Below, piece after piece: positions 8,410-15,155 of a DNA stretch of 27,283 bases. The stretch comes from CAYMOV01 sp964392085 (GTDB taxonomy: Bacteria > Oederibacteriota > Muellerivitia > Muellerivitales > Muellerivitaceae): NCBI GenBank assembly GCA_964392085.1, contig CAYMOV010000030.1:1-27283 (forward strand), in the 5' to 3' direction. The notes under the pieces were generated by a model. It ran no database searches and was not told the DNA's origin. It was given only the letters and a program-made list of their open reading frames with translations. The stretch's first letter is position 1, and each line of letters starts with the position of its first letter. A program made the position numbers and the translations under genes.

Positions 8410-8443
8410 CGGCTTGAAGGCCGCTGTGCCAAGCATCAAGCCG
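8410..8443. repeat. Intergenic hairpin (8-bp stem, 18-nt loop)
   Basis: CGGCTTGA (8410-8417) pairs perfectly with TCAAGCCG (8436-8443). It lies in the 291-bp spacer 8276-8566, between the epimerase gene and the third radical SAM gene. The spacer also holds GC-rich stems at 8471-8498 (CCGGGC/GCCCGG) and the composite element described separately. No T-run follows, so it is not a standard terminator. It may be a decayed copy of the same repeat family. Confidence 0.4.
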
Positions 8444-8514
8444 AGACACTTGTTTAGCGTGGACCGGGCCCCGGGCCGAAGGCCCCCAAACAGCCCGGCC
8501 CTCACCGTACCCAG

Positions 8515-8575
8515 GCCGGGCCTTTTTGGCCCGACACAGGATAAGCGAGCGTTAAGACTTATGGTCTTAACGTAC
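8515..8575. repeat. Composite hairpin element, copy A (overlaps the 3' end of the radical SAM gene)
   Basis: The element has a stem CGGGCC/GGCCCG (8517-8522 and 8528-8533) with a TTTTT loop and a trailing AC to 8535. Exactly 30 nt follow, then CTTAACGTAC (8566-8575). The second half folds into a perfect 9-bp stem, CGTTAAGAC/GTCTTAACG (8550-8558 and 8564-8572), with loop TTATG. The TAA stop of the radical SAM gene (8567-8569, minus strand) lies inside this stem. Copies B and C show the same order and spacing. It may stabilise or terminate the mRNA end, or be a mobile REP-like sequence. Confidence 0.65.
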
Positions 8576-10021
8576 CCAGACCATTCCCCCGAATTTCACG
8601 CTCAGGCGGCTGAAGATCGCGTGGCCCAGCTTGGTGTTGGTGACGAAGCGCTGGCCCCAGTTCTTCAGGAAGGGGACGCGGGATATCCAGAAACCCAGGG
8701 GGCCCAGGATGGGGCCCATCCGGTAGCGCAGGACGCTCCTCTCGTAGAGGTCCCGGCCCATGTCCAGGATCTTGATCCGCTCTTCCTTGGGAAACTCAGG
8801 GGAATCGTAGATCGGCTCCCGGGAATTGTAGGAAAGGTCCGTCAGGTACTCGGGATACAGCAAACGGGCGCTGGTCCGGACCCACTCGAACAGCTCGGTG
8901 CCGGGGTAGGGGGTGTCGTTGTAGAAGTTGATGAAGGAGGCAGGGAGCGAGGCCGCGAACCGCACGCTCTCGAGGGCGTCCTCGTAGGTCTCAGTGGGAT
9001 GCCCCACGATGAAATTCACCGAGCAGGGGATCCCGGCCTCGTAGGTCAGTTTCACGGCCTTGGAGACCAGGTCCTTGGTGAGACCCTTGCGGATGATCTT
9101 GAGGATCCGGGGGCTTCCCGACTCGCAACCGTAGGAGATCAAGCGGCAACCCGAGCGCTTCATGAGGTCGAGCATCTCGGCGGTGACGGCGTTCACCCGC
9201 ATGCCGTTGTAGAGCTCCCAGGTGATGTCGAGTTTCCGGTCGATGATCAGTCGGCAGATCTCCAGGACCCGGGGCGGGTGGAGGTTGAAGACATCGTCGT
9301 TCACCTGGAAGTGTCGGAAGCCCCTGGCGTGCCAATGCTCGATTTCGGCTAGGACGTTCCCGGGGGTTCGGGCCCGGAAGGACCCGCCCATGGACACCGG
9401 CACCGAGCAGAAATTGCACTTGTAGGGACAACCCCGTTGGGTGATGAGGGGGATGGATTTCTGGGTCCAGCAGGGGTAGCGCTCGATGCCGAAGGCGTCG
9501 TAGTCCGGCAGGGGAAGCTCATCGAGGTTCTGGAGCAGGGGCCGGTCGGCGTTCTCCCGGGGCTCCCCTTGGTCCCGCCACATCAACCCCAAGACCGATC
9601 CGAAGTCGGGGTTTGGGAGCTTCAGGCGCTCCAAGAGCTCCAGCACGGTCAACTCGCCCTCGTGCTTCACGGCGAAGTCCACCGGGGTATCCCGCAGGAC
9701 CGCCAACTTGGACACCGAGACGTGGGGCCCGCCCAACACCAGGGGGGCCTGGGTAAGGGTCTTGATCTTTTTCAGCAGGGCGTACACGTGGCCGAGGGAA
9801 TAGGAAAAGGCCGTGACCCCCACCAGGTCGTAGGGGGTCTTCAACAATTCGCCCAGCTTGTCCGGGCCATCCATGCGCTCGTCGTAGACGTCCACGGTCA
9901 CGCCCTTGGACTTGAGGAACGCGGTCAGGTAGGCCACCCCGGTATGGGGATGGCCCGGCACGGCGTTGGCGTCGCCGAAGATGGATCGGAGGTTGGAAAC
10001 GGCCAGTAGGACGCGGCTCAT
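8567..10021 (-). CDS. B12-binding-domain radical SAM protein (third of the cluster)
   Basis: This is a 484-residue class B radical SAM enzyme. The start is ATG 10021: AAAGGA lies about seven bases upstream and the family N-terminus VLLAVSNLRS follows directly, whereas the open frame upstream to 10096 reads like non-coding repeat sequence. The B12-type domain spans about 1-150 (HTGVAYLTAFLKSKGVTVDV, YDLVGVTAFSYSL, APLVLGGPHVSV). The core has LITQRGCPYKCNFCSVP with C198, C202 and C205 (CX3CX2C), then FQVNDDVFNLHPPRVLEICR, ISYGCESGSPRIL and NFIVGHPTETYEDAL. These features resemble radical SAM enzymes that modify lipids or build natural products; the substrate is unknown. The C-terminus (WVR-stop) lies within composite repeat copy A. 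It is transcribed in the same direction as the epimerase, 291 bp away. Confidence 0.9.
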   Translation of the reverse strand: MSRVLLAVSNLRSIFGDANAVPGHPHTGVAYLTAFLKSKGVTVDVYDERMDGPDKLGELLKTPYDLVGVTAFSYSLGHVYALLKKIKTLTQAPLVLGGPHVSVSKLAVLRDTPVDFAVKHEGELTVLELLERLKLPNPDFGSVLGLMWRDQGEPRENADRPLLQNLDELPLPDYDAFGIERYPCWTQKSIPLITQRGCPYKCNFCSVPVSMGGSFRARTPGNVLAEIEHWHARGFRHFQVNDDVFNLHPPRVLEICRLIIDRKLDITWELYNGMRVNAVTAEMLDLMKRSGCRLISYGCESGSPRILKIIRKGLTKDLVSKAVKLTYEAGIPCSVNFIVGHPTETYEDALESVRFAASLPASFINFYNDTPYPGTELFEWVRTSARLLYPEYLTDLSYNSREPIYDSPEFPKEERIKILDMGRDLYERSVLRYRMGPILGPLGFWISRVPFLKNWGQRFVTNTKLGHAIFSRLSVKFGGMVWVR

Positions 10022-10111
10022 GGGATCCTTTGGGTGAAGCTGGGGAAGTTTACCACCGCAGGTCGATAGGAAAACAGGGGTTCGCCTTCGCCCCATCCTG
10101 TTTGGATCGGG

Positions 10112-10167
10112 GCCGGGCCTCTATGGCCCGGCACTCTAAAAGGCTGAGCTTCGGCTGGTGGCCTCAG
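10112..10167. repeat. Composite hairpin element, copy B
   Basis: A perfect 8-bp stem, GCCGGGCC/GGCCCGGC (10112-10119 and 10125-10132), encloses the 5-nt loop TCTAT. Exactly 30 nt follow, then CTCAG at 10163-10167. CTCAG can pair with CTGAG at 10144-10148 to give a second stem. The 30-nt spacer matches that of copy C at 20 of 30 positions by eye. The copy sits between the third radical SAM gene and copy C. Confidence 0.65.
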
Positions 10168-10238
10168 AGGATTGGGGGCGATCAAGCTTGCGCCTTACCG
10201 GGGGGGAAATGCGCGATTCGGCGGTCTCAACGAACAGG

Positions 10239-10299
10239 GTCGGCCCTGATTGGGCCGACACGCCGAAAGCTCACGCTTCGCCGGGTGGGCTCAGCGTAC
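10239..10299. repeat. Composite hairpin element, copy C (supplies the stop codon of the NHL gene)
   Basis: A perfect 8-bp stem, GTCGGCCC/GGGCCGAC (10239-10246 and 10252-10259), has the 5-nt loop TGATT. Then come 30 nt and CTCAGCGTAC (10290-10299). The TGA stop of the NHL gene (10291-10293, minus strand) is inside the last block. The total length of 61 bp equals copy A. The 10022-10290 spacer contains only copies B and C and related GC-rich sequence; no gene or promoter was recognised in it. Confidence 0.65.
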
Positions 10300-11412
10300 G
10301 GGAAAGTTTTGGCCGCCATACAGGTTTTGCTGGTCGGGGACGATGGTAGGGGTGCGGACCGGGGCGGAGGTCATCTTTTGGAGGGGCTTCAGGCGGATGA
10401 TCCTCGAGTTGGCCATGTCGGTGATGTAAAGGCGGTTTTGCTGGTCCGAATCAATGCCCCTGAAATGGGGGGGGGGACCCTGCCAGGCGGGATCGTTCGT
10501 GGCCTTCCAATCGCCCACGTACTCGAACCGGTGGTTGTAAAACTCGACCCGGCCGTTGGTGCCGTCCACGACGGCGATCCAGCCACTGGGCGTGTTGGTC
10601 AAGCCGCCGGCTTCGGTGTATTGGTTGGGGCCGTTGCCCATCCAACCTTGATAGGTGACCGGGGTTCCGTCCGTATTAAATATTTCATACCGGTTGTTTT
10701 GGGTATTGGCGATGTGCACCTGCTCGATCAGGTTCAAGTCGATTCCGAGGGGGTTATTCAATTGGCCCGGGTCGGTCCCGAAGGTCCCCCATTTGAACTT
10801 GAAGGCCCCCAGTGCGCTGAAGACTTGCACGCGGGAATTGCCCGAATCGAGCACCCAGACGTCCCCGGCCTTGCCGACCGTGAAAGCCCTGGGGGAATCG
10901 AACTCGCCGTCCCCGGTTCCCCGGCGGCCCCAGGCGGTCACCGCCATCCCCCGCTGGTCCACCACGACGATCCGGTTGTTGCCGGTGTCCGCCACGAAGT
11001 ATTGCCCCGAGGGATGGATGAGGATGCCTTCGGGGTGGTTGAATTGTGGGGGGTTCCGCCAGACCGCCGAGGTGCCCCAGGCCCCAAAGGCGCTGATGGG
11101 TTTTCCGTCGGTGTCCCAAAGGACGATCCGGTTGTTGCCGGTGTCCGCGATGGCCATGAGGCCTGCGGTGGAGATGCTGATACCGGTGGGCTGGCTTAAT
11201 TGGAAGGGGCTGGAACCCGAGGAACCCCAGGCCTGGTCGAACCCATAAAGTGAAGCGGGGCCGGCATCGACGCTCGCGGGAACGGCGGTCGGGGTCGCGG
11301 TGGGGCTCGGCGTCGGCGTGGGAGTGGCCGTAGGGTGGCGCGATTTCGACCAAAGGCAAGGTGAGGCCAGGAGTAAAATCAGGATTCCGAAGCACAGGGT
11401 CGTTCGCCGCAT
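10291..11412 (-). CDS. Secreted NHL-repeat beta-propeller protein
   Basis: The product is 373 residues. A signal peptide (MRRTTLCFGILILLLASPCLW, about 1-22) is followed by a Thr/Pro linker (about 26-45: TATPTPTPSPTATPT) and then NHL repeats that should form a six-bladed propeller. Repeat cores are visible as PTGISIS...IADTGNNRIVLWD, PEGILIH...VADTGNNRIVVVD, PRAFTVG...LDSGNSRVQVF, PLGIDLN...IANTQNNRYEIF and RGIDSD...ITDMANSRIIRL. NHL propellers bind proteins, carbohydrates or RNA; a secreted one with a Ser/Thr/Pro stalk suggests a surface or extracellular binding role. The Thr/Pro linker is a miniature of the one in the giant protein at 21514. The last codons and the TGA stop fall in composite repeat copy C. 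The ribosome binding site is weak. Confidence 0.85.
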   Translation of the reverse strand: MRRTTLCFGILILLLASPCLWSKSRHPTATPTPTPSPTATPTAVPASVDAGPASLYGFDQAWGSSGSSPFQLSQPTGISISTAGLMAIADTGNNRIVLWDTDGKPISAFGAWGTSAVWRNPPQFNHPEGILIHPSGQYFVADTGNNRIVVVDQRGMAVTAWGRRGTGDGEFDSPRAFTVGKAGDVWVLDSGNSRVQVFSALGAFKFKWGTFGTDPGQLNNPLGIDLNLIEQVHIANTQNNRYEIFNTDGTPVTYQGWMGNGPNQYTEAGGLTNTPSGWIAVVDGTNGRVEFYNHRFEYVGDWKATNDPAWQGPPPHFRGIDSDQQNRLYITDMANSRIIRLKPLQKMTSAPVRTPTIVPDQQNLYGGQNFPVR

Positions 11413-11531
11413 GGAAGTATGCTACCGGGAGGGATGGGCTGGGTCAATCGGCCCGATCAAGGCGGGCCCTTCCTTATACGATCAACACGAATGGGGACGG
11501 TTTAACTGACGCAGGACAGGGGATAAAAGGG

Positions 11532-11555
11532 CCCCCAAACCGTTGGGTTTGGGGG
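11532..11555 (-). terminator. Rho-independent-like terminator after the DksA/TraR-like gene
   Basis: A perfect 10-bp stem, CCCCCAAACC/GGTTTGGGGG (11532-11541 and 11546-11555), has a 4-nt loop. On the minus strand it is followed by CCCTTTTATCC, a short and imperfect U-tract. It lies 12 bp after the stop at 11568 and so would separate this gene from the NHL gene. Confidence 0.6.
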
Positions 11556-11567
11556 ACTGGGGCACCC

Positions 11568-12068
11568 TCAGGATCCCTCGCTCCGAGATTGGCAGGCAAT
11601 ACAACGGGTGGCCCAAGCGATGGCCTTCAGCCGTTCTAAGGATATAATCTTGCCGCAGCTTTCGCATTGGCCGTACTCGGACGTTTCAAAACGGGCCAGG
11701 GCTTTCTCGATGAGGTTCAACTCCACCCTGTCGTTTTCCATGAGGGTCACGGAAAGGTGTTGGTTGATCTCGCCCGAACCATGGTCGGCGATGTCCCCGG
11801 GGGTGCTTTGGCTCTCGGACATGTCCTCACGGAGCTCCTGCTCCAGGTGGTCGACCTGGCCGAGGATCTCGTCGCGGCGCGTTTGGAGCTTCCTGAGGAG
11901 GGGCAGGTAGGAAGGGTTGACTTTGCCGGGTTTGAATTTCTTCGGGACGATCGCGAGGGGTTTCACTTTCGCCAAGGCGATCGGGGCCTTTTTTTTGGTC
12001 TCGGCCTTGGGGACGGCTTTGGGGGCGGGCTTTTTGTGGGGGGCTTTTTTCTTGGCGGGCTTGGCCAT
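11568..12068 (-). CDS. DksA/TraR family C4 zinc-finger protein with basic N-terminal tail
   Basis: The product is 166 residues. Residues 1-50 are a Lys/Ala/Pro-rich tail (AKPAKKKAPHKKPAPKAVPK and onward). A helical hairpin follows from about 52 to 130, with the tip motif PGDIADHGS (D92, D95), equivalent to the acidic D-x-A-D of TraR/DksA-like proteins. The C4 finger has C135, C138, C156 and C159 (CESCGK and CIACQ). The family binds RNA polymerase through its secondary channel and, with or without ppGpp, tunes transcription. The long basic tail is not part of DksA itself; it may add nucleic-acid binding (inference). The start at 12068 has AGGAG seven bases upstream, and a strong hairpin follows the stop. 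It is divergent from the gene at 12198. Confidence 0.85.
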   Translation of the reverse strand: MAKPAKKKAPHKKPAPKAVPKAETKKKAPIALAKVKPLAIVPKKFKPGKVNPSYLPLLRKLQTRRDEILGQVDHLEQELREDMSESQSTPGDIADHGSGEINQHLSVTLMENDRVELNLIEKALARFETSEYGQCESCGKIISLERLKAIAWATRCIACQSRSEGS

Positions 12069-12197
12069 GAAAGGCTCCTTGGGTGTCAGGTACGGGTCGT
12101 TGGGGGTGTTGAAGGCAATGAAGAATAATCGGGTGGTTTAAGGGTGTCAAGTGAAACCGGGCCGTAATATGGCCTTGGTTTGCGATAATTGAGGGGC

Positions 12198-12683
12198 ATG
12201 GGGGAGGACGACGTGAAACAAGTGAAACCAACCGATCGGAAGGATCCCAAGCATCGGGGGCGTCGCGCGCAAGCCGCGGTATTCGGGGCGATCCTCCTGT
12301 TCGTCCTGTTGATCGTGGTGGTGCTCATCCAAAGGCCTGGGGGGGGATGGGACGTGGAAAGTTGGGCCCATAAGGAGCAAATCCCGGCGGTGGGTGAGAT
12401 CACCGACCGCGAGGGCGCCAAATTCCAGAACGATTTCGGGTTGGGGCCCGACTTGGAGCGTGAATTTGAGTTTCGCCTGACCGATGGAGGCAGGACCAAG
12501 CCGGCTGAAACCCAAAGGCGGTTGAAGGCCTTCGCCGACTTCATCAAACAAAACCAGGACATCTTCAACCGAAACCCCGCCGAAGGGGTCAGTATGGCCC
12601 TGGGGGACCCGAAGGCGTTTGGGCTCCAAACCTTCCCGATTTTCGGCGAGAAAACCTACGATAAACCGCCCCAAAAACCCTAA
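12198..12683 (+). CDS. Hypothetical single-pass anchored protein
   Basis: About 161 residues from ATG 12198. A GTG at 12213 is better placed behind GGGGGAGG (five bases away) and may be the true start, giving 156 residues. The N-terminus is short and basic (KPTDRKDPKHRGRRAQ), then a membrane helix (AAVFGAILLFVLLIVVVLIQ), then about 115 mostly polar residues that should lie outside the membrane. No cysteines and no motif I recognise. It is divergent from the DksA/TraR-like gene across 129 bp that must hold both promoters, and sits 93 bp before lemA. A long open frame on the opposite strand (12147-12710) lacks such features and is treated as a shadow. Confidence 0.65.
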   Translation: MGEDDVKQVKPTDRKDPKHRGRRAQAAVFGAILLFVLLIVVVLIQRPGGGWDVESWAHKEQIPAVGEITDREGAKFQNDFGLGPDLEREFEFRLTDGGRTKPAETQRRLKAFADFIKQNQDIFNRNPAEGVSMALGDPKAFGLQTFPIFGEKTYDKPPQKP

Positions 12684-12776
12684 GGCGCGGGTGGTCAAGT
12701 TCGGGTCCATATCCTATATTAAACGGCGTTCGCTCGGGTCCGGCGGGGGACCGGACACCATTTGGGGAGGCCTTTC

Positions 12777-13337
12777 ATGGCGTGGCTCATCGTGGCTTTG
12801 ATCCTGCTGGGGCTGCTGCTCCTGCCGGTCTTCTTCGTGATGTTCACCTACAACAGCCTGGTCAAGTACCGCATCGAGGCCGACAACGCCTGGAGCCAGA
12901 TCGACGTCCAGCTCAAGCGCCGCCACGACCTGATCCCCAACCTGGTGGAGACCGTGAAGGGCGTCATGAAGTTCGAGCAGGAGACCCTGCAGAAAGTCCT
13001 GCAGGCCCGGGCCGCCGCCATGGGCGCGACGAACCAGGGTGACCGCATGAAGTCCGAGAACGAGCTGTCGGGCCTCATGGGCCGCCTCATGGCGGTCTGG
13101 GAGCAGTACCCCGACCTGAAGTCCAACAAGAACGCCATGCAGCTGCAGGAGGAACTGACCTCCACCGAGAACCAGATCGCCTACTCGCGCGGCTACTTCA
13201 ACGACATCGCCGCCAACTACAACACCCAGATCCAGCAGTTCCCCTCGAACCTCATCGCGGGCATGTTCAACTTCACGAAGCGGGATTTCTTCCAGACCGC
13301 CGAGGCCGAGAAGGAAGTTCCACAAGTCAAATTGTGA
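12777..13337 (+). CDS. lemA: LemA family protein
   Basis: The product is 186 residues. An N-terminal membrane helix (MAWLIVALILLGLLLLPVFF) is followed by a cytoplasmic or periplasmic helical bundle with the LemA signature TYNSLVKYRIEADNAWSQID, then VQLKRRHDLIPNLVETVKG and the AR pair near KVLQARAAAMG. The C-terminal FNDIAANYNTQIQQFPSNLI segment is also typical. The start is ATG 12777 behind GGGGAGG at six bases; an upstream TTG at 12762 is in frame but less likely. The role of LemA is poorly defined, but it is very often encoded next to an M48 (HtpX-like) membrane protease, as here, 54 bp downstream. Third codon positions are strongly G/C. Its stop codon lies at the edge of a short intergenic repeat. 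Confidence 0.93.
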   Translation: MAWLIVALILLGLLLLPVFFVMFTYNSLVKYRIEADNAWSQIDVQLKRRHDLIPNLVETVKGVMKFEQETLQKVLQARAAAMGATNQGDRMKSENELSGLMGRLMAVWEQYPDLKSNKNAMQLQEELTSTENQIAYSRGYFNDIAANYNTQIQQFPSNLIAGMFNFTKRDFFQTAEAEKEVPQVKL

Positions 13338-13360
13338 ATTGGGAATTCGGAATGAGGAAA
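13334..13360. repeat. GGAATTCGGAATG-type intergenic repeat between lemA and the M48 gene
   Basis: GTGAATTGGGAATTCGGAAT and the following GAGGAAA form imperfect GGAATKSG units. Related words (CATTCACCATTCC) occur at 13398-13410 in the opposite sense. The run begins at the lemA stop codon and the second part overlaps the predicted start of the M48 gene. I recall such sequence as common intergenic repeats (translated as IPNSEFRIP-like text) in many genomes. Confidence 0.45.
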
Positions 13361-13391
13361 GTGAGATTGGAGACCTTCCAAGCCATTTCTC

Positions 13392-15083
13392 ATGACGCAT
13401 TCACCATTCCTTATTGGCGTTGAAGTGTTCACCGCGCTTCCCAAGGAAACCGTGTTCGAGGCCAGGGCCAAGGCCCAGCGCGATACGGTCCTGCTCGTTT
13501 TCCTCCTCCTGGCGATCTACATCGCCTGCTTCAACCTCCTGGCCCTCGCCGCCGTCATCGCCCTGGGGACCCCGATGGCCTGGTGGGGATCCGCCCTGCC
13601 GAAGGTTTGGTTCTTCGGCACCCTAATCGGGGTCCTGTTCGGCTTCGCCCATTACTGGTCGGCCAGTCACCGAAGCCTGGACGACCTGTTGGCGACCCTG
13701 GGCGCCCAACCCGCCGACCCCCAGGACGAGCGCCACGCGCGGTTGATCCAATTGGTGCGGGAGGCGGAAACCGCCACGGGTCTCCACGGGACCCGGGTGG
13801 TCGTCCTCCCCAGCCCCGGCATGAACGCCTTCTCCCTGGCTGATTCGGAAGGATCGATGGCCATCGGCGCCACCGAGGGTCTGATCGGCAAACTCGACCG
13901 AAACGAATTGGGCGCGGTCATCGCCCATGAGGCCTCCCACCTGGCGCATGGCGACAGCCGACTCCTGACCACCGCGGGGGCCCTGTCCTCGGTGTTCGAC
14001 AACCTGGCCGATATGTTCAAGTCCGCCGGGAGCCGACCGATGGGAAGGTGGGGCGGGAACGGCCGGTCCCGGTCCGGCGGGGGCATCGTCCTGCTTTGGC
14101 TGGTGGCCCTCTTCGGCAAGATGATGACGAGCCTGCTGTCCATGGCCCTTTCCCGCAACCGCGAGTACCTGGCGGACCTCCAGGCGGTGCGCATGACGAA
14201 GAATCCCCTGGCCCTGGCGGACGCCCTCCGAAAGATCGCGGGAAAGTTCCGGGGCGGGTCCGACCCACCCCCGGGATTCAAATCGGTCTTCATCCTTAAT
14301 CCCGAGTCGAACTACCTGGACGAGGCCGTCGGCACCGCCGCCAACCTCTTTTCCACCCATCCGCCGGTGGCCCTACGCATCCATCGCCTTTTGGATTTCG
14401 CGAAGGCCGACGCCCTTTCGTTGAAACCCGATCCGAAGCCCGAGGCGGCGGCTCCAGCCTCCCCGGTGATAGGTGCGGATCCCCGGTACCTCGCCTTTCT
14501 GGGCGGGGCCTGGGTGGGGCCCTACAACTTCTCGCAACTGTTGGCCGCCGGAACGATGAAACCCGACACCTGGGTCTGCCCCGAGGGCGGGCAGGCGATG
14601 GTCACGGCCGGCAAGGCCCCCGACCTGGTACCGCTCTTCGAAAAACAGGTCCAAGGGAAGGTGGCGGCTGAAACCTGCCCCCATTGCAACGTCCACATGG
14701 TGGACCGCGTTTACGAGGGGGCGCCGGTGCTTTACTGCCCCTATTGCCAGGGCTACCTATTGAAGGAGGGGGTCCTGGACCGGATCGTGGCCCGACATGA
14801 GGTGACCTTTGACCCCAACCAGATCCAGCAGGTCGTGGCCTGGCGCAAGGCCCAACCTGAGAAGACCCTCTTGTTGGCGCCCGCGGGGGTGGCGATCAAC
14901 TGCCCCGAATGCCACAAGCGGATGTCCAAGGCTTTCCACGGCATGTTGACCCGGGTGGTGATCGACCGTTGCCCCTACGACGGGACGGTCTGGCTCGACG
15001 GGGGTGAACTTGAGGCGATCCAGATCCTGGTGGAGCAGTCGTCCCAGGGGGTTTCCCTGACGAATATCCATTTGGATAGTTGA
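13392..15083 (+). CDS. M48 family membrane metalloprotease with C-terminal GYF-like and two TFIIB-type zinc-ribbon domains
   Basis: The product is 563 residues. Two N-terminal helices (about 32-60 and 68-90) precede an M48 protease domain with the zinc site H179-E180-A-S-H183 (IAHEASHLAHGD) and third ligand E258 in SRNREYLADLQAV. A hydrophobic helix (about 231-253) lies between them, as in HtpX. The extra C-terminus holds a GYF-2-like module (about 363-415; YLAFLGGAWVGPYNFSQLLA) and two zf-TFIIB-like ribbons. In ribbon one the ligands are C429, C432, C449 and C452. In ribbon two they are C504, C507 and C527, with D530 where the fourth Cys is expected, before the canonical WLDGGELEAI. The family degrades or controls membrane proteins; the added domains probably recruit substrates. 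The start is uncertain because the first codons overlap a repeat; GTG 13425 is an alternative. It forms a pair with lemA. Confidence 0.9.
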   Translation: MTHSPFLIGVEVFTALPKETVFEARAKAQRDTVLLVFLLLAIYIACFNLLALAAVIALGTPMAWWGSALPKVWFFGTLIGVLFGFAHYWSASHRSLDDLLATLGAQPADPQDERHARLIQLVREAETATGLHGTRVVVLPSPGMNAFSLADSEGSMAIGATEGLIGKLDRNELGAVIAHEASHLAHGDSRLLTTAGALSSVFDNLADMFKSAGSRPMGRWGGNGRSRSGGGIVLLWLVALFGKMMTSLLSMALSRNREYLADLQAVRMTKNPLALADALRKIAGKFRGGSDPPPGFKSVFILNPESNYLDEAVGTAANLFSTHPPVALRIHRLLDFAKADALSLKPDPKPEAAAPASPVIGADPRYLAFLGGAWVGPYNFSQLLAAGTMKPDTWVCPEGGQAMVTAGKAPDLVPLFEKQVQGKVAAETCPHCNVHMVDRVYEGAPVLYCPYCQGYLLKEGVLDRIVARHEVTFDPNQIQQVVAWRKAQPEKTLLLAPAGVAINCPECHKRMSKAFHGMLTRVVIDRCPYDGTVWLDGGELEAIQILVEQSSQGVSLTNIHLDS

Positions 15084-15155
15084 ATTAAGAGACTGCATCA
15101 AAATCCGCAAAAACCCTTTGGCGGCGTCGACCCCGCCTGATAACCTTGGTGCGTT

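Noticed and set aside
8410..8443. Rho-independent terminator
   Set aside because: The stem is sound but the loop is long and no U-tract follows on either strand.
12147..13400. Minus-strand frames antisense to the anchored protein (12147-12710) and to lemA (12714-13400)
   Set aside because: The plus-strand products have clear membrane helices and the LemA signature; the antisense frames have no recognisable features and arise from GC-rich third positions.
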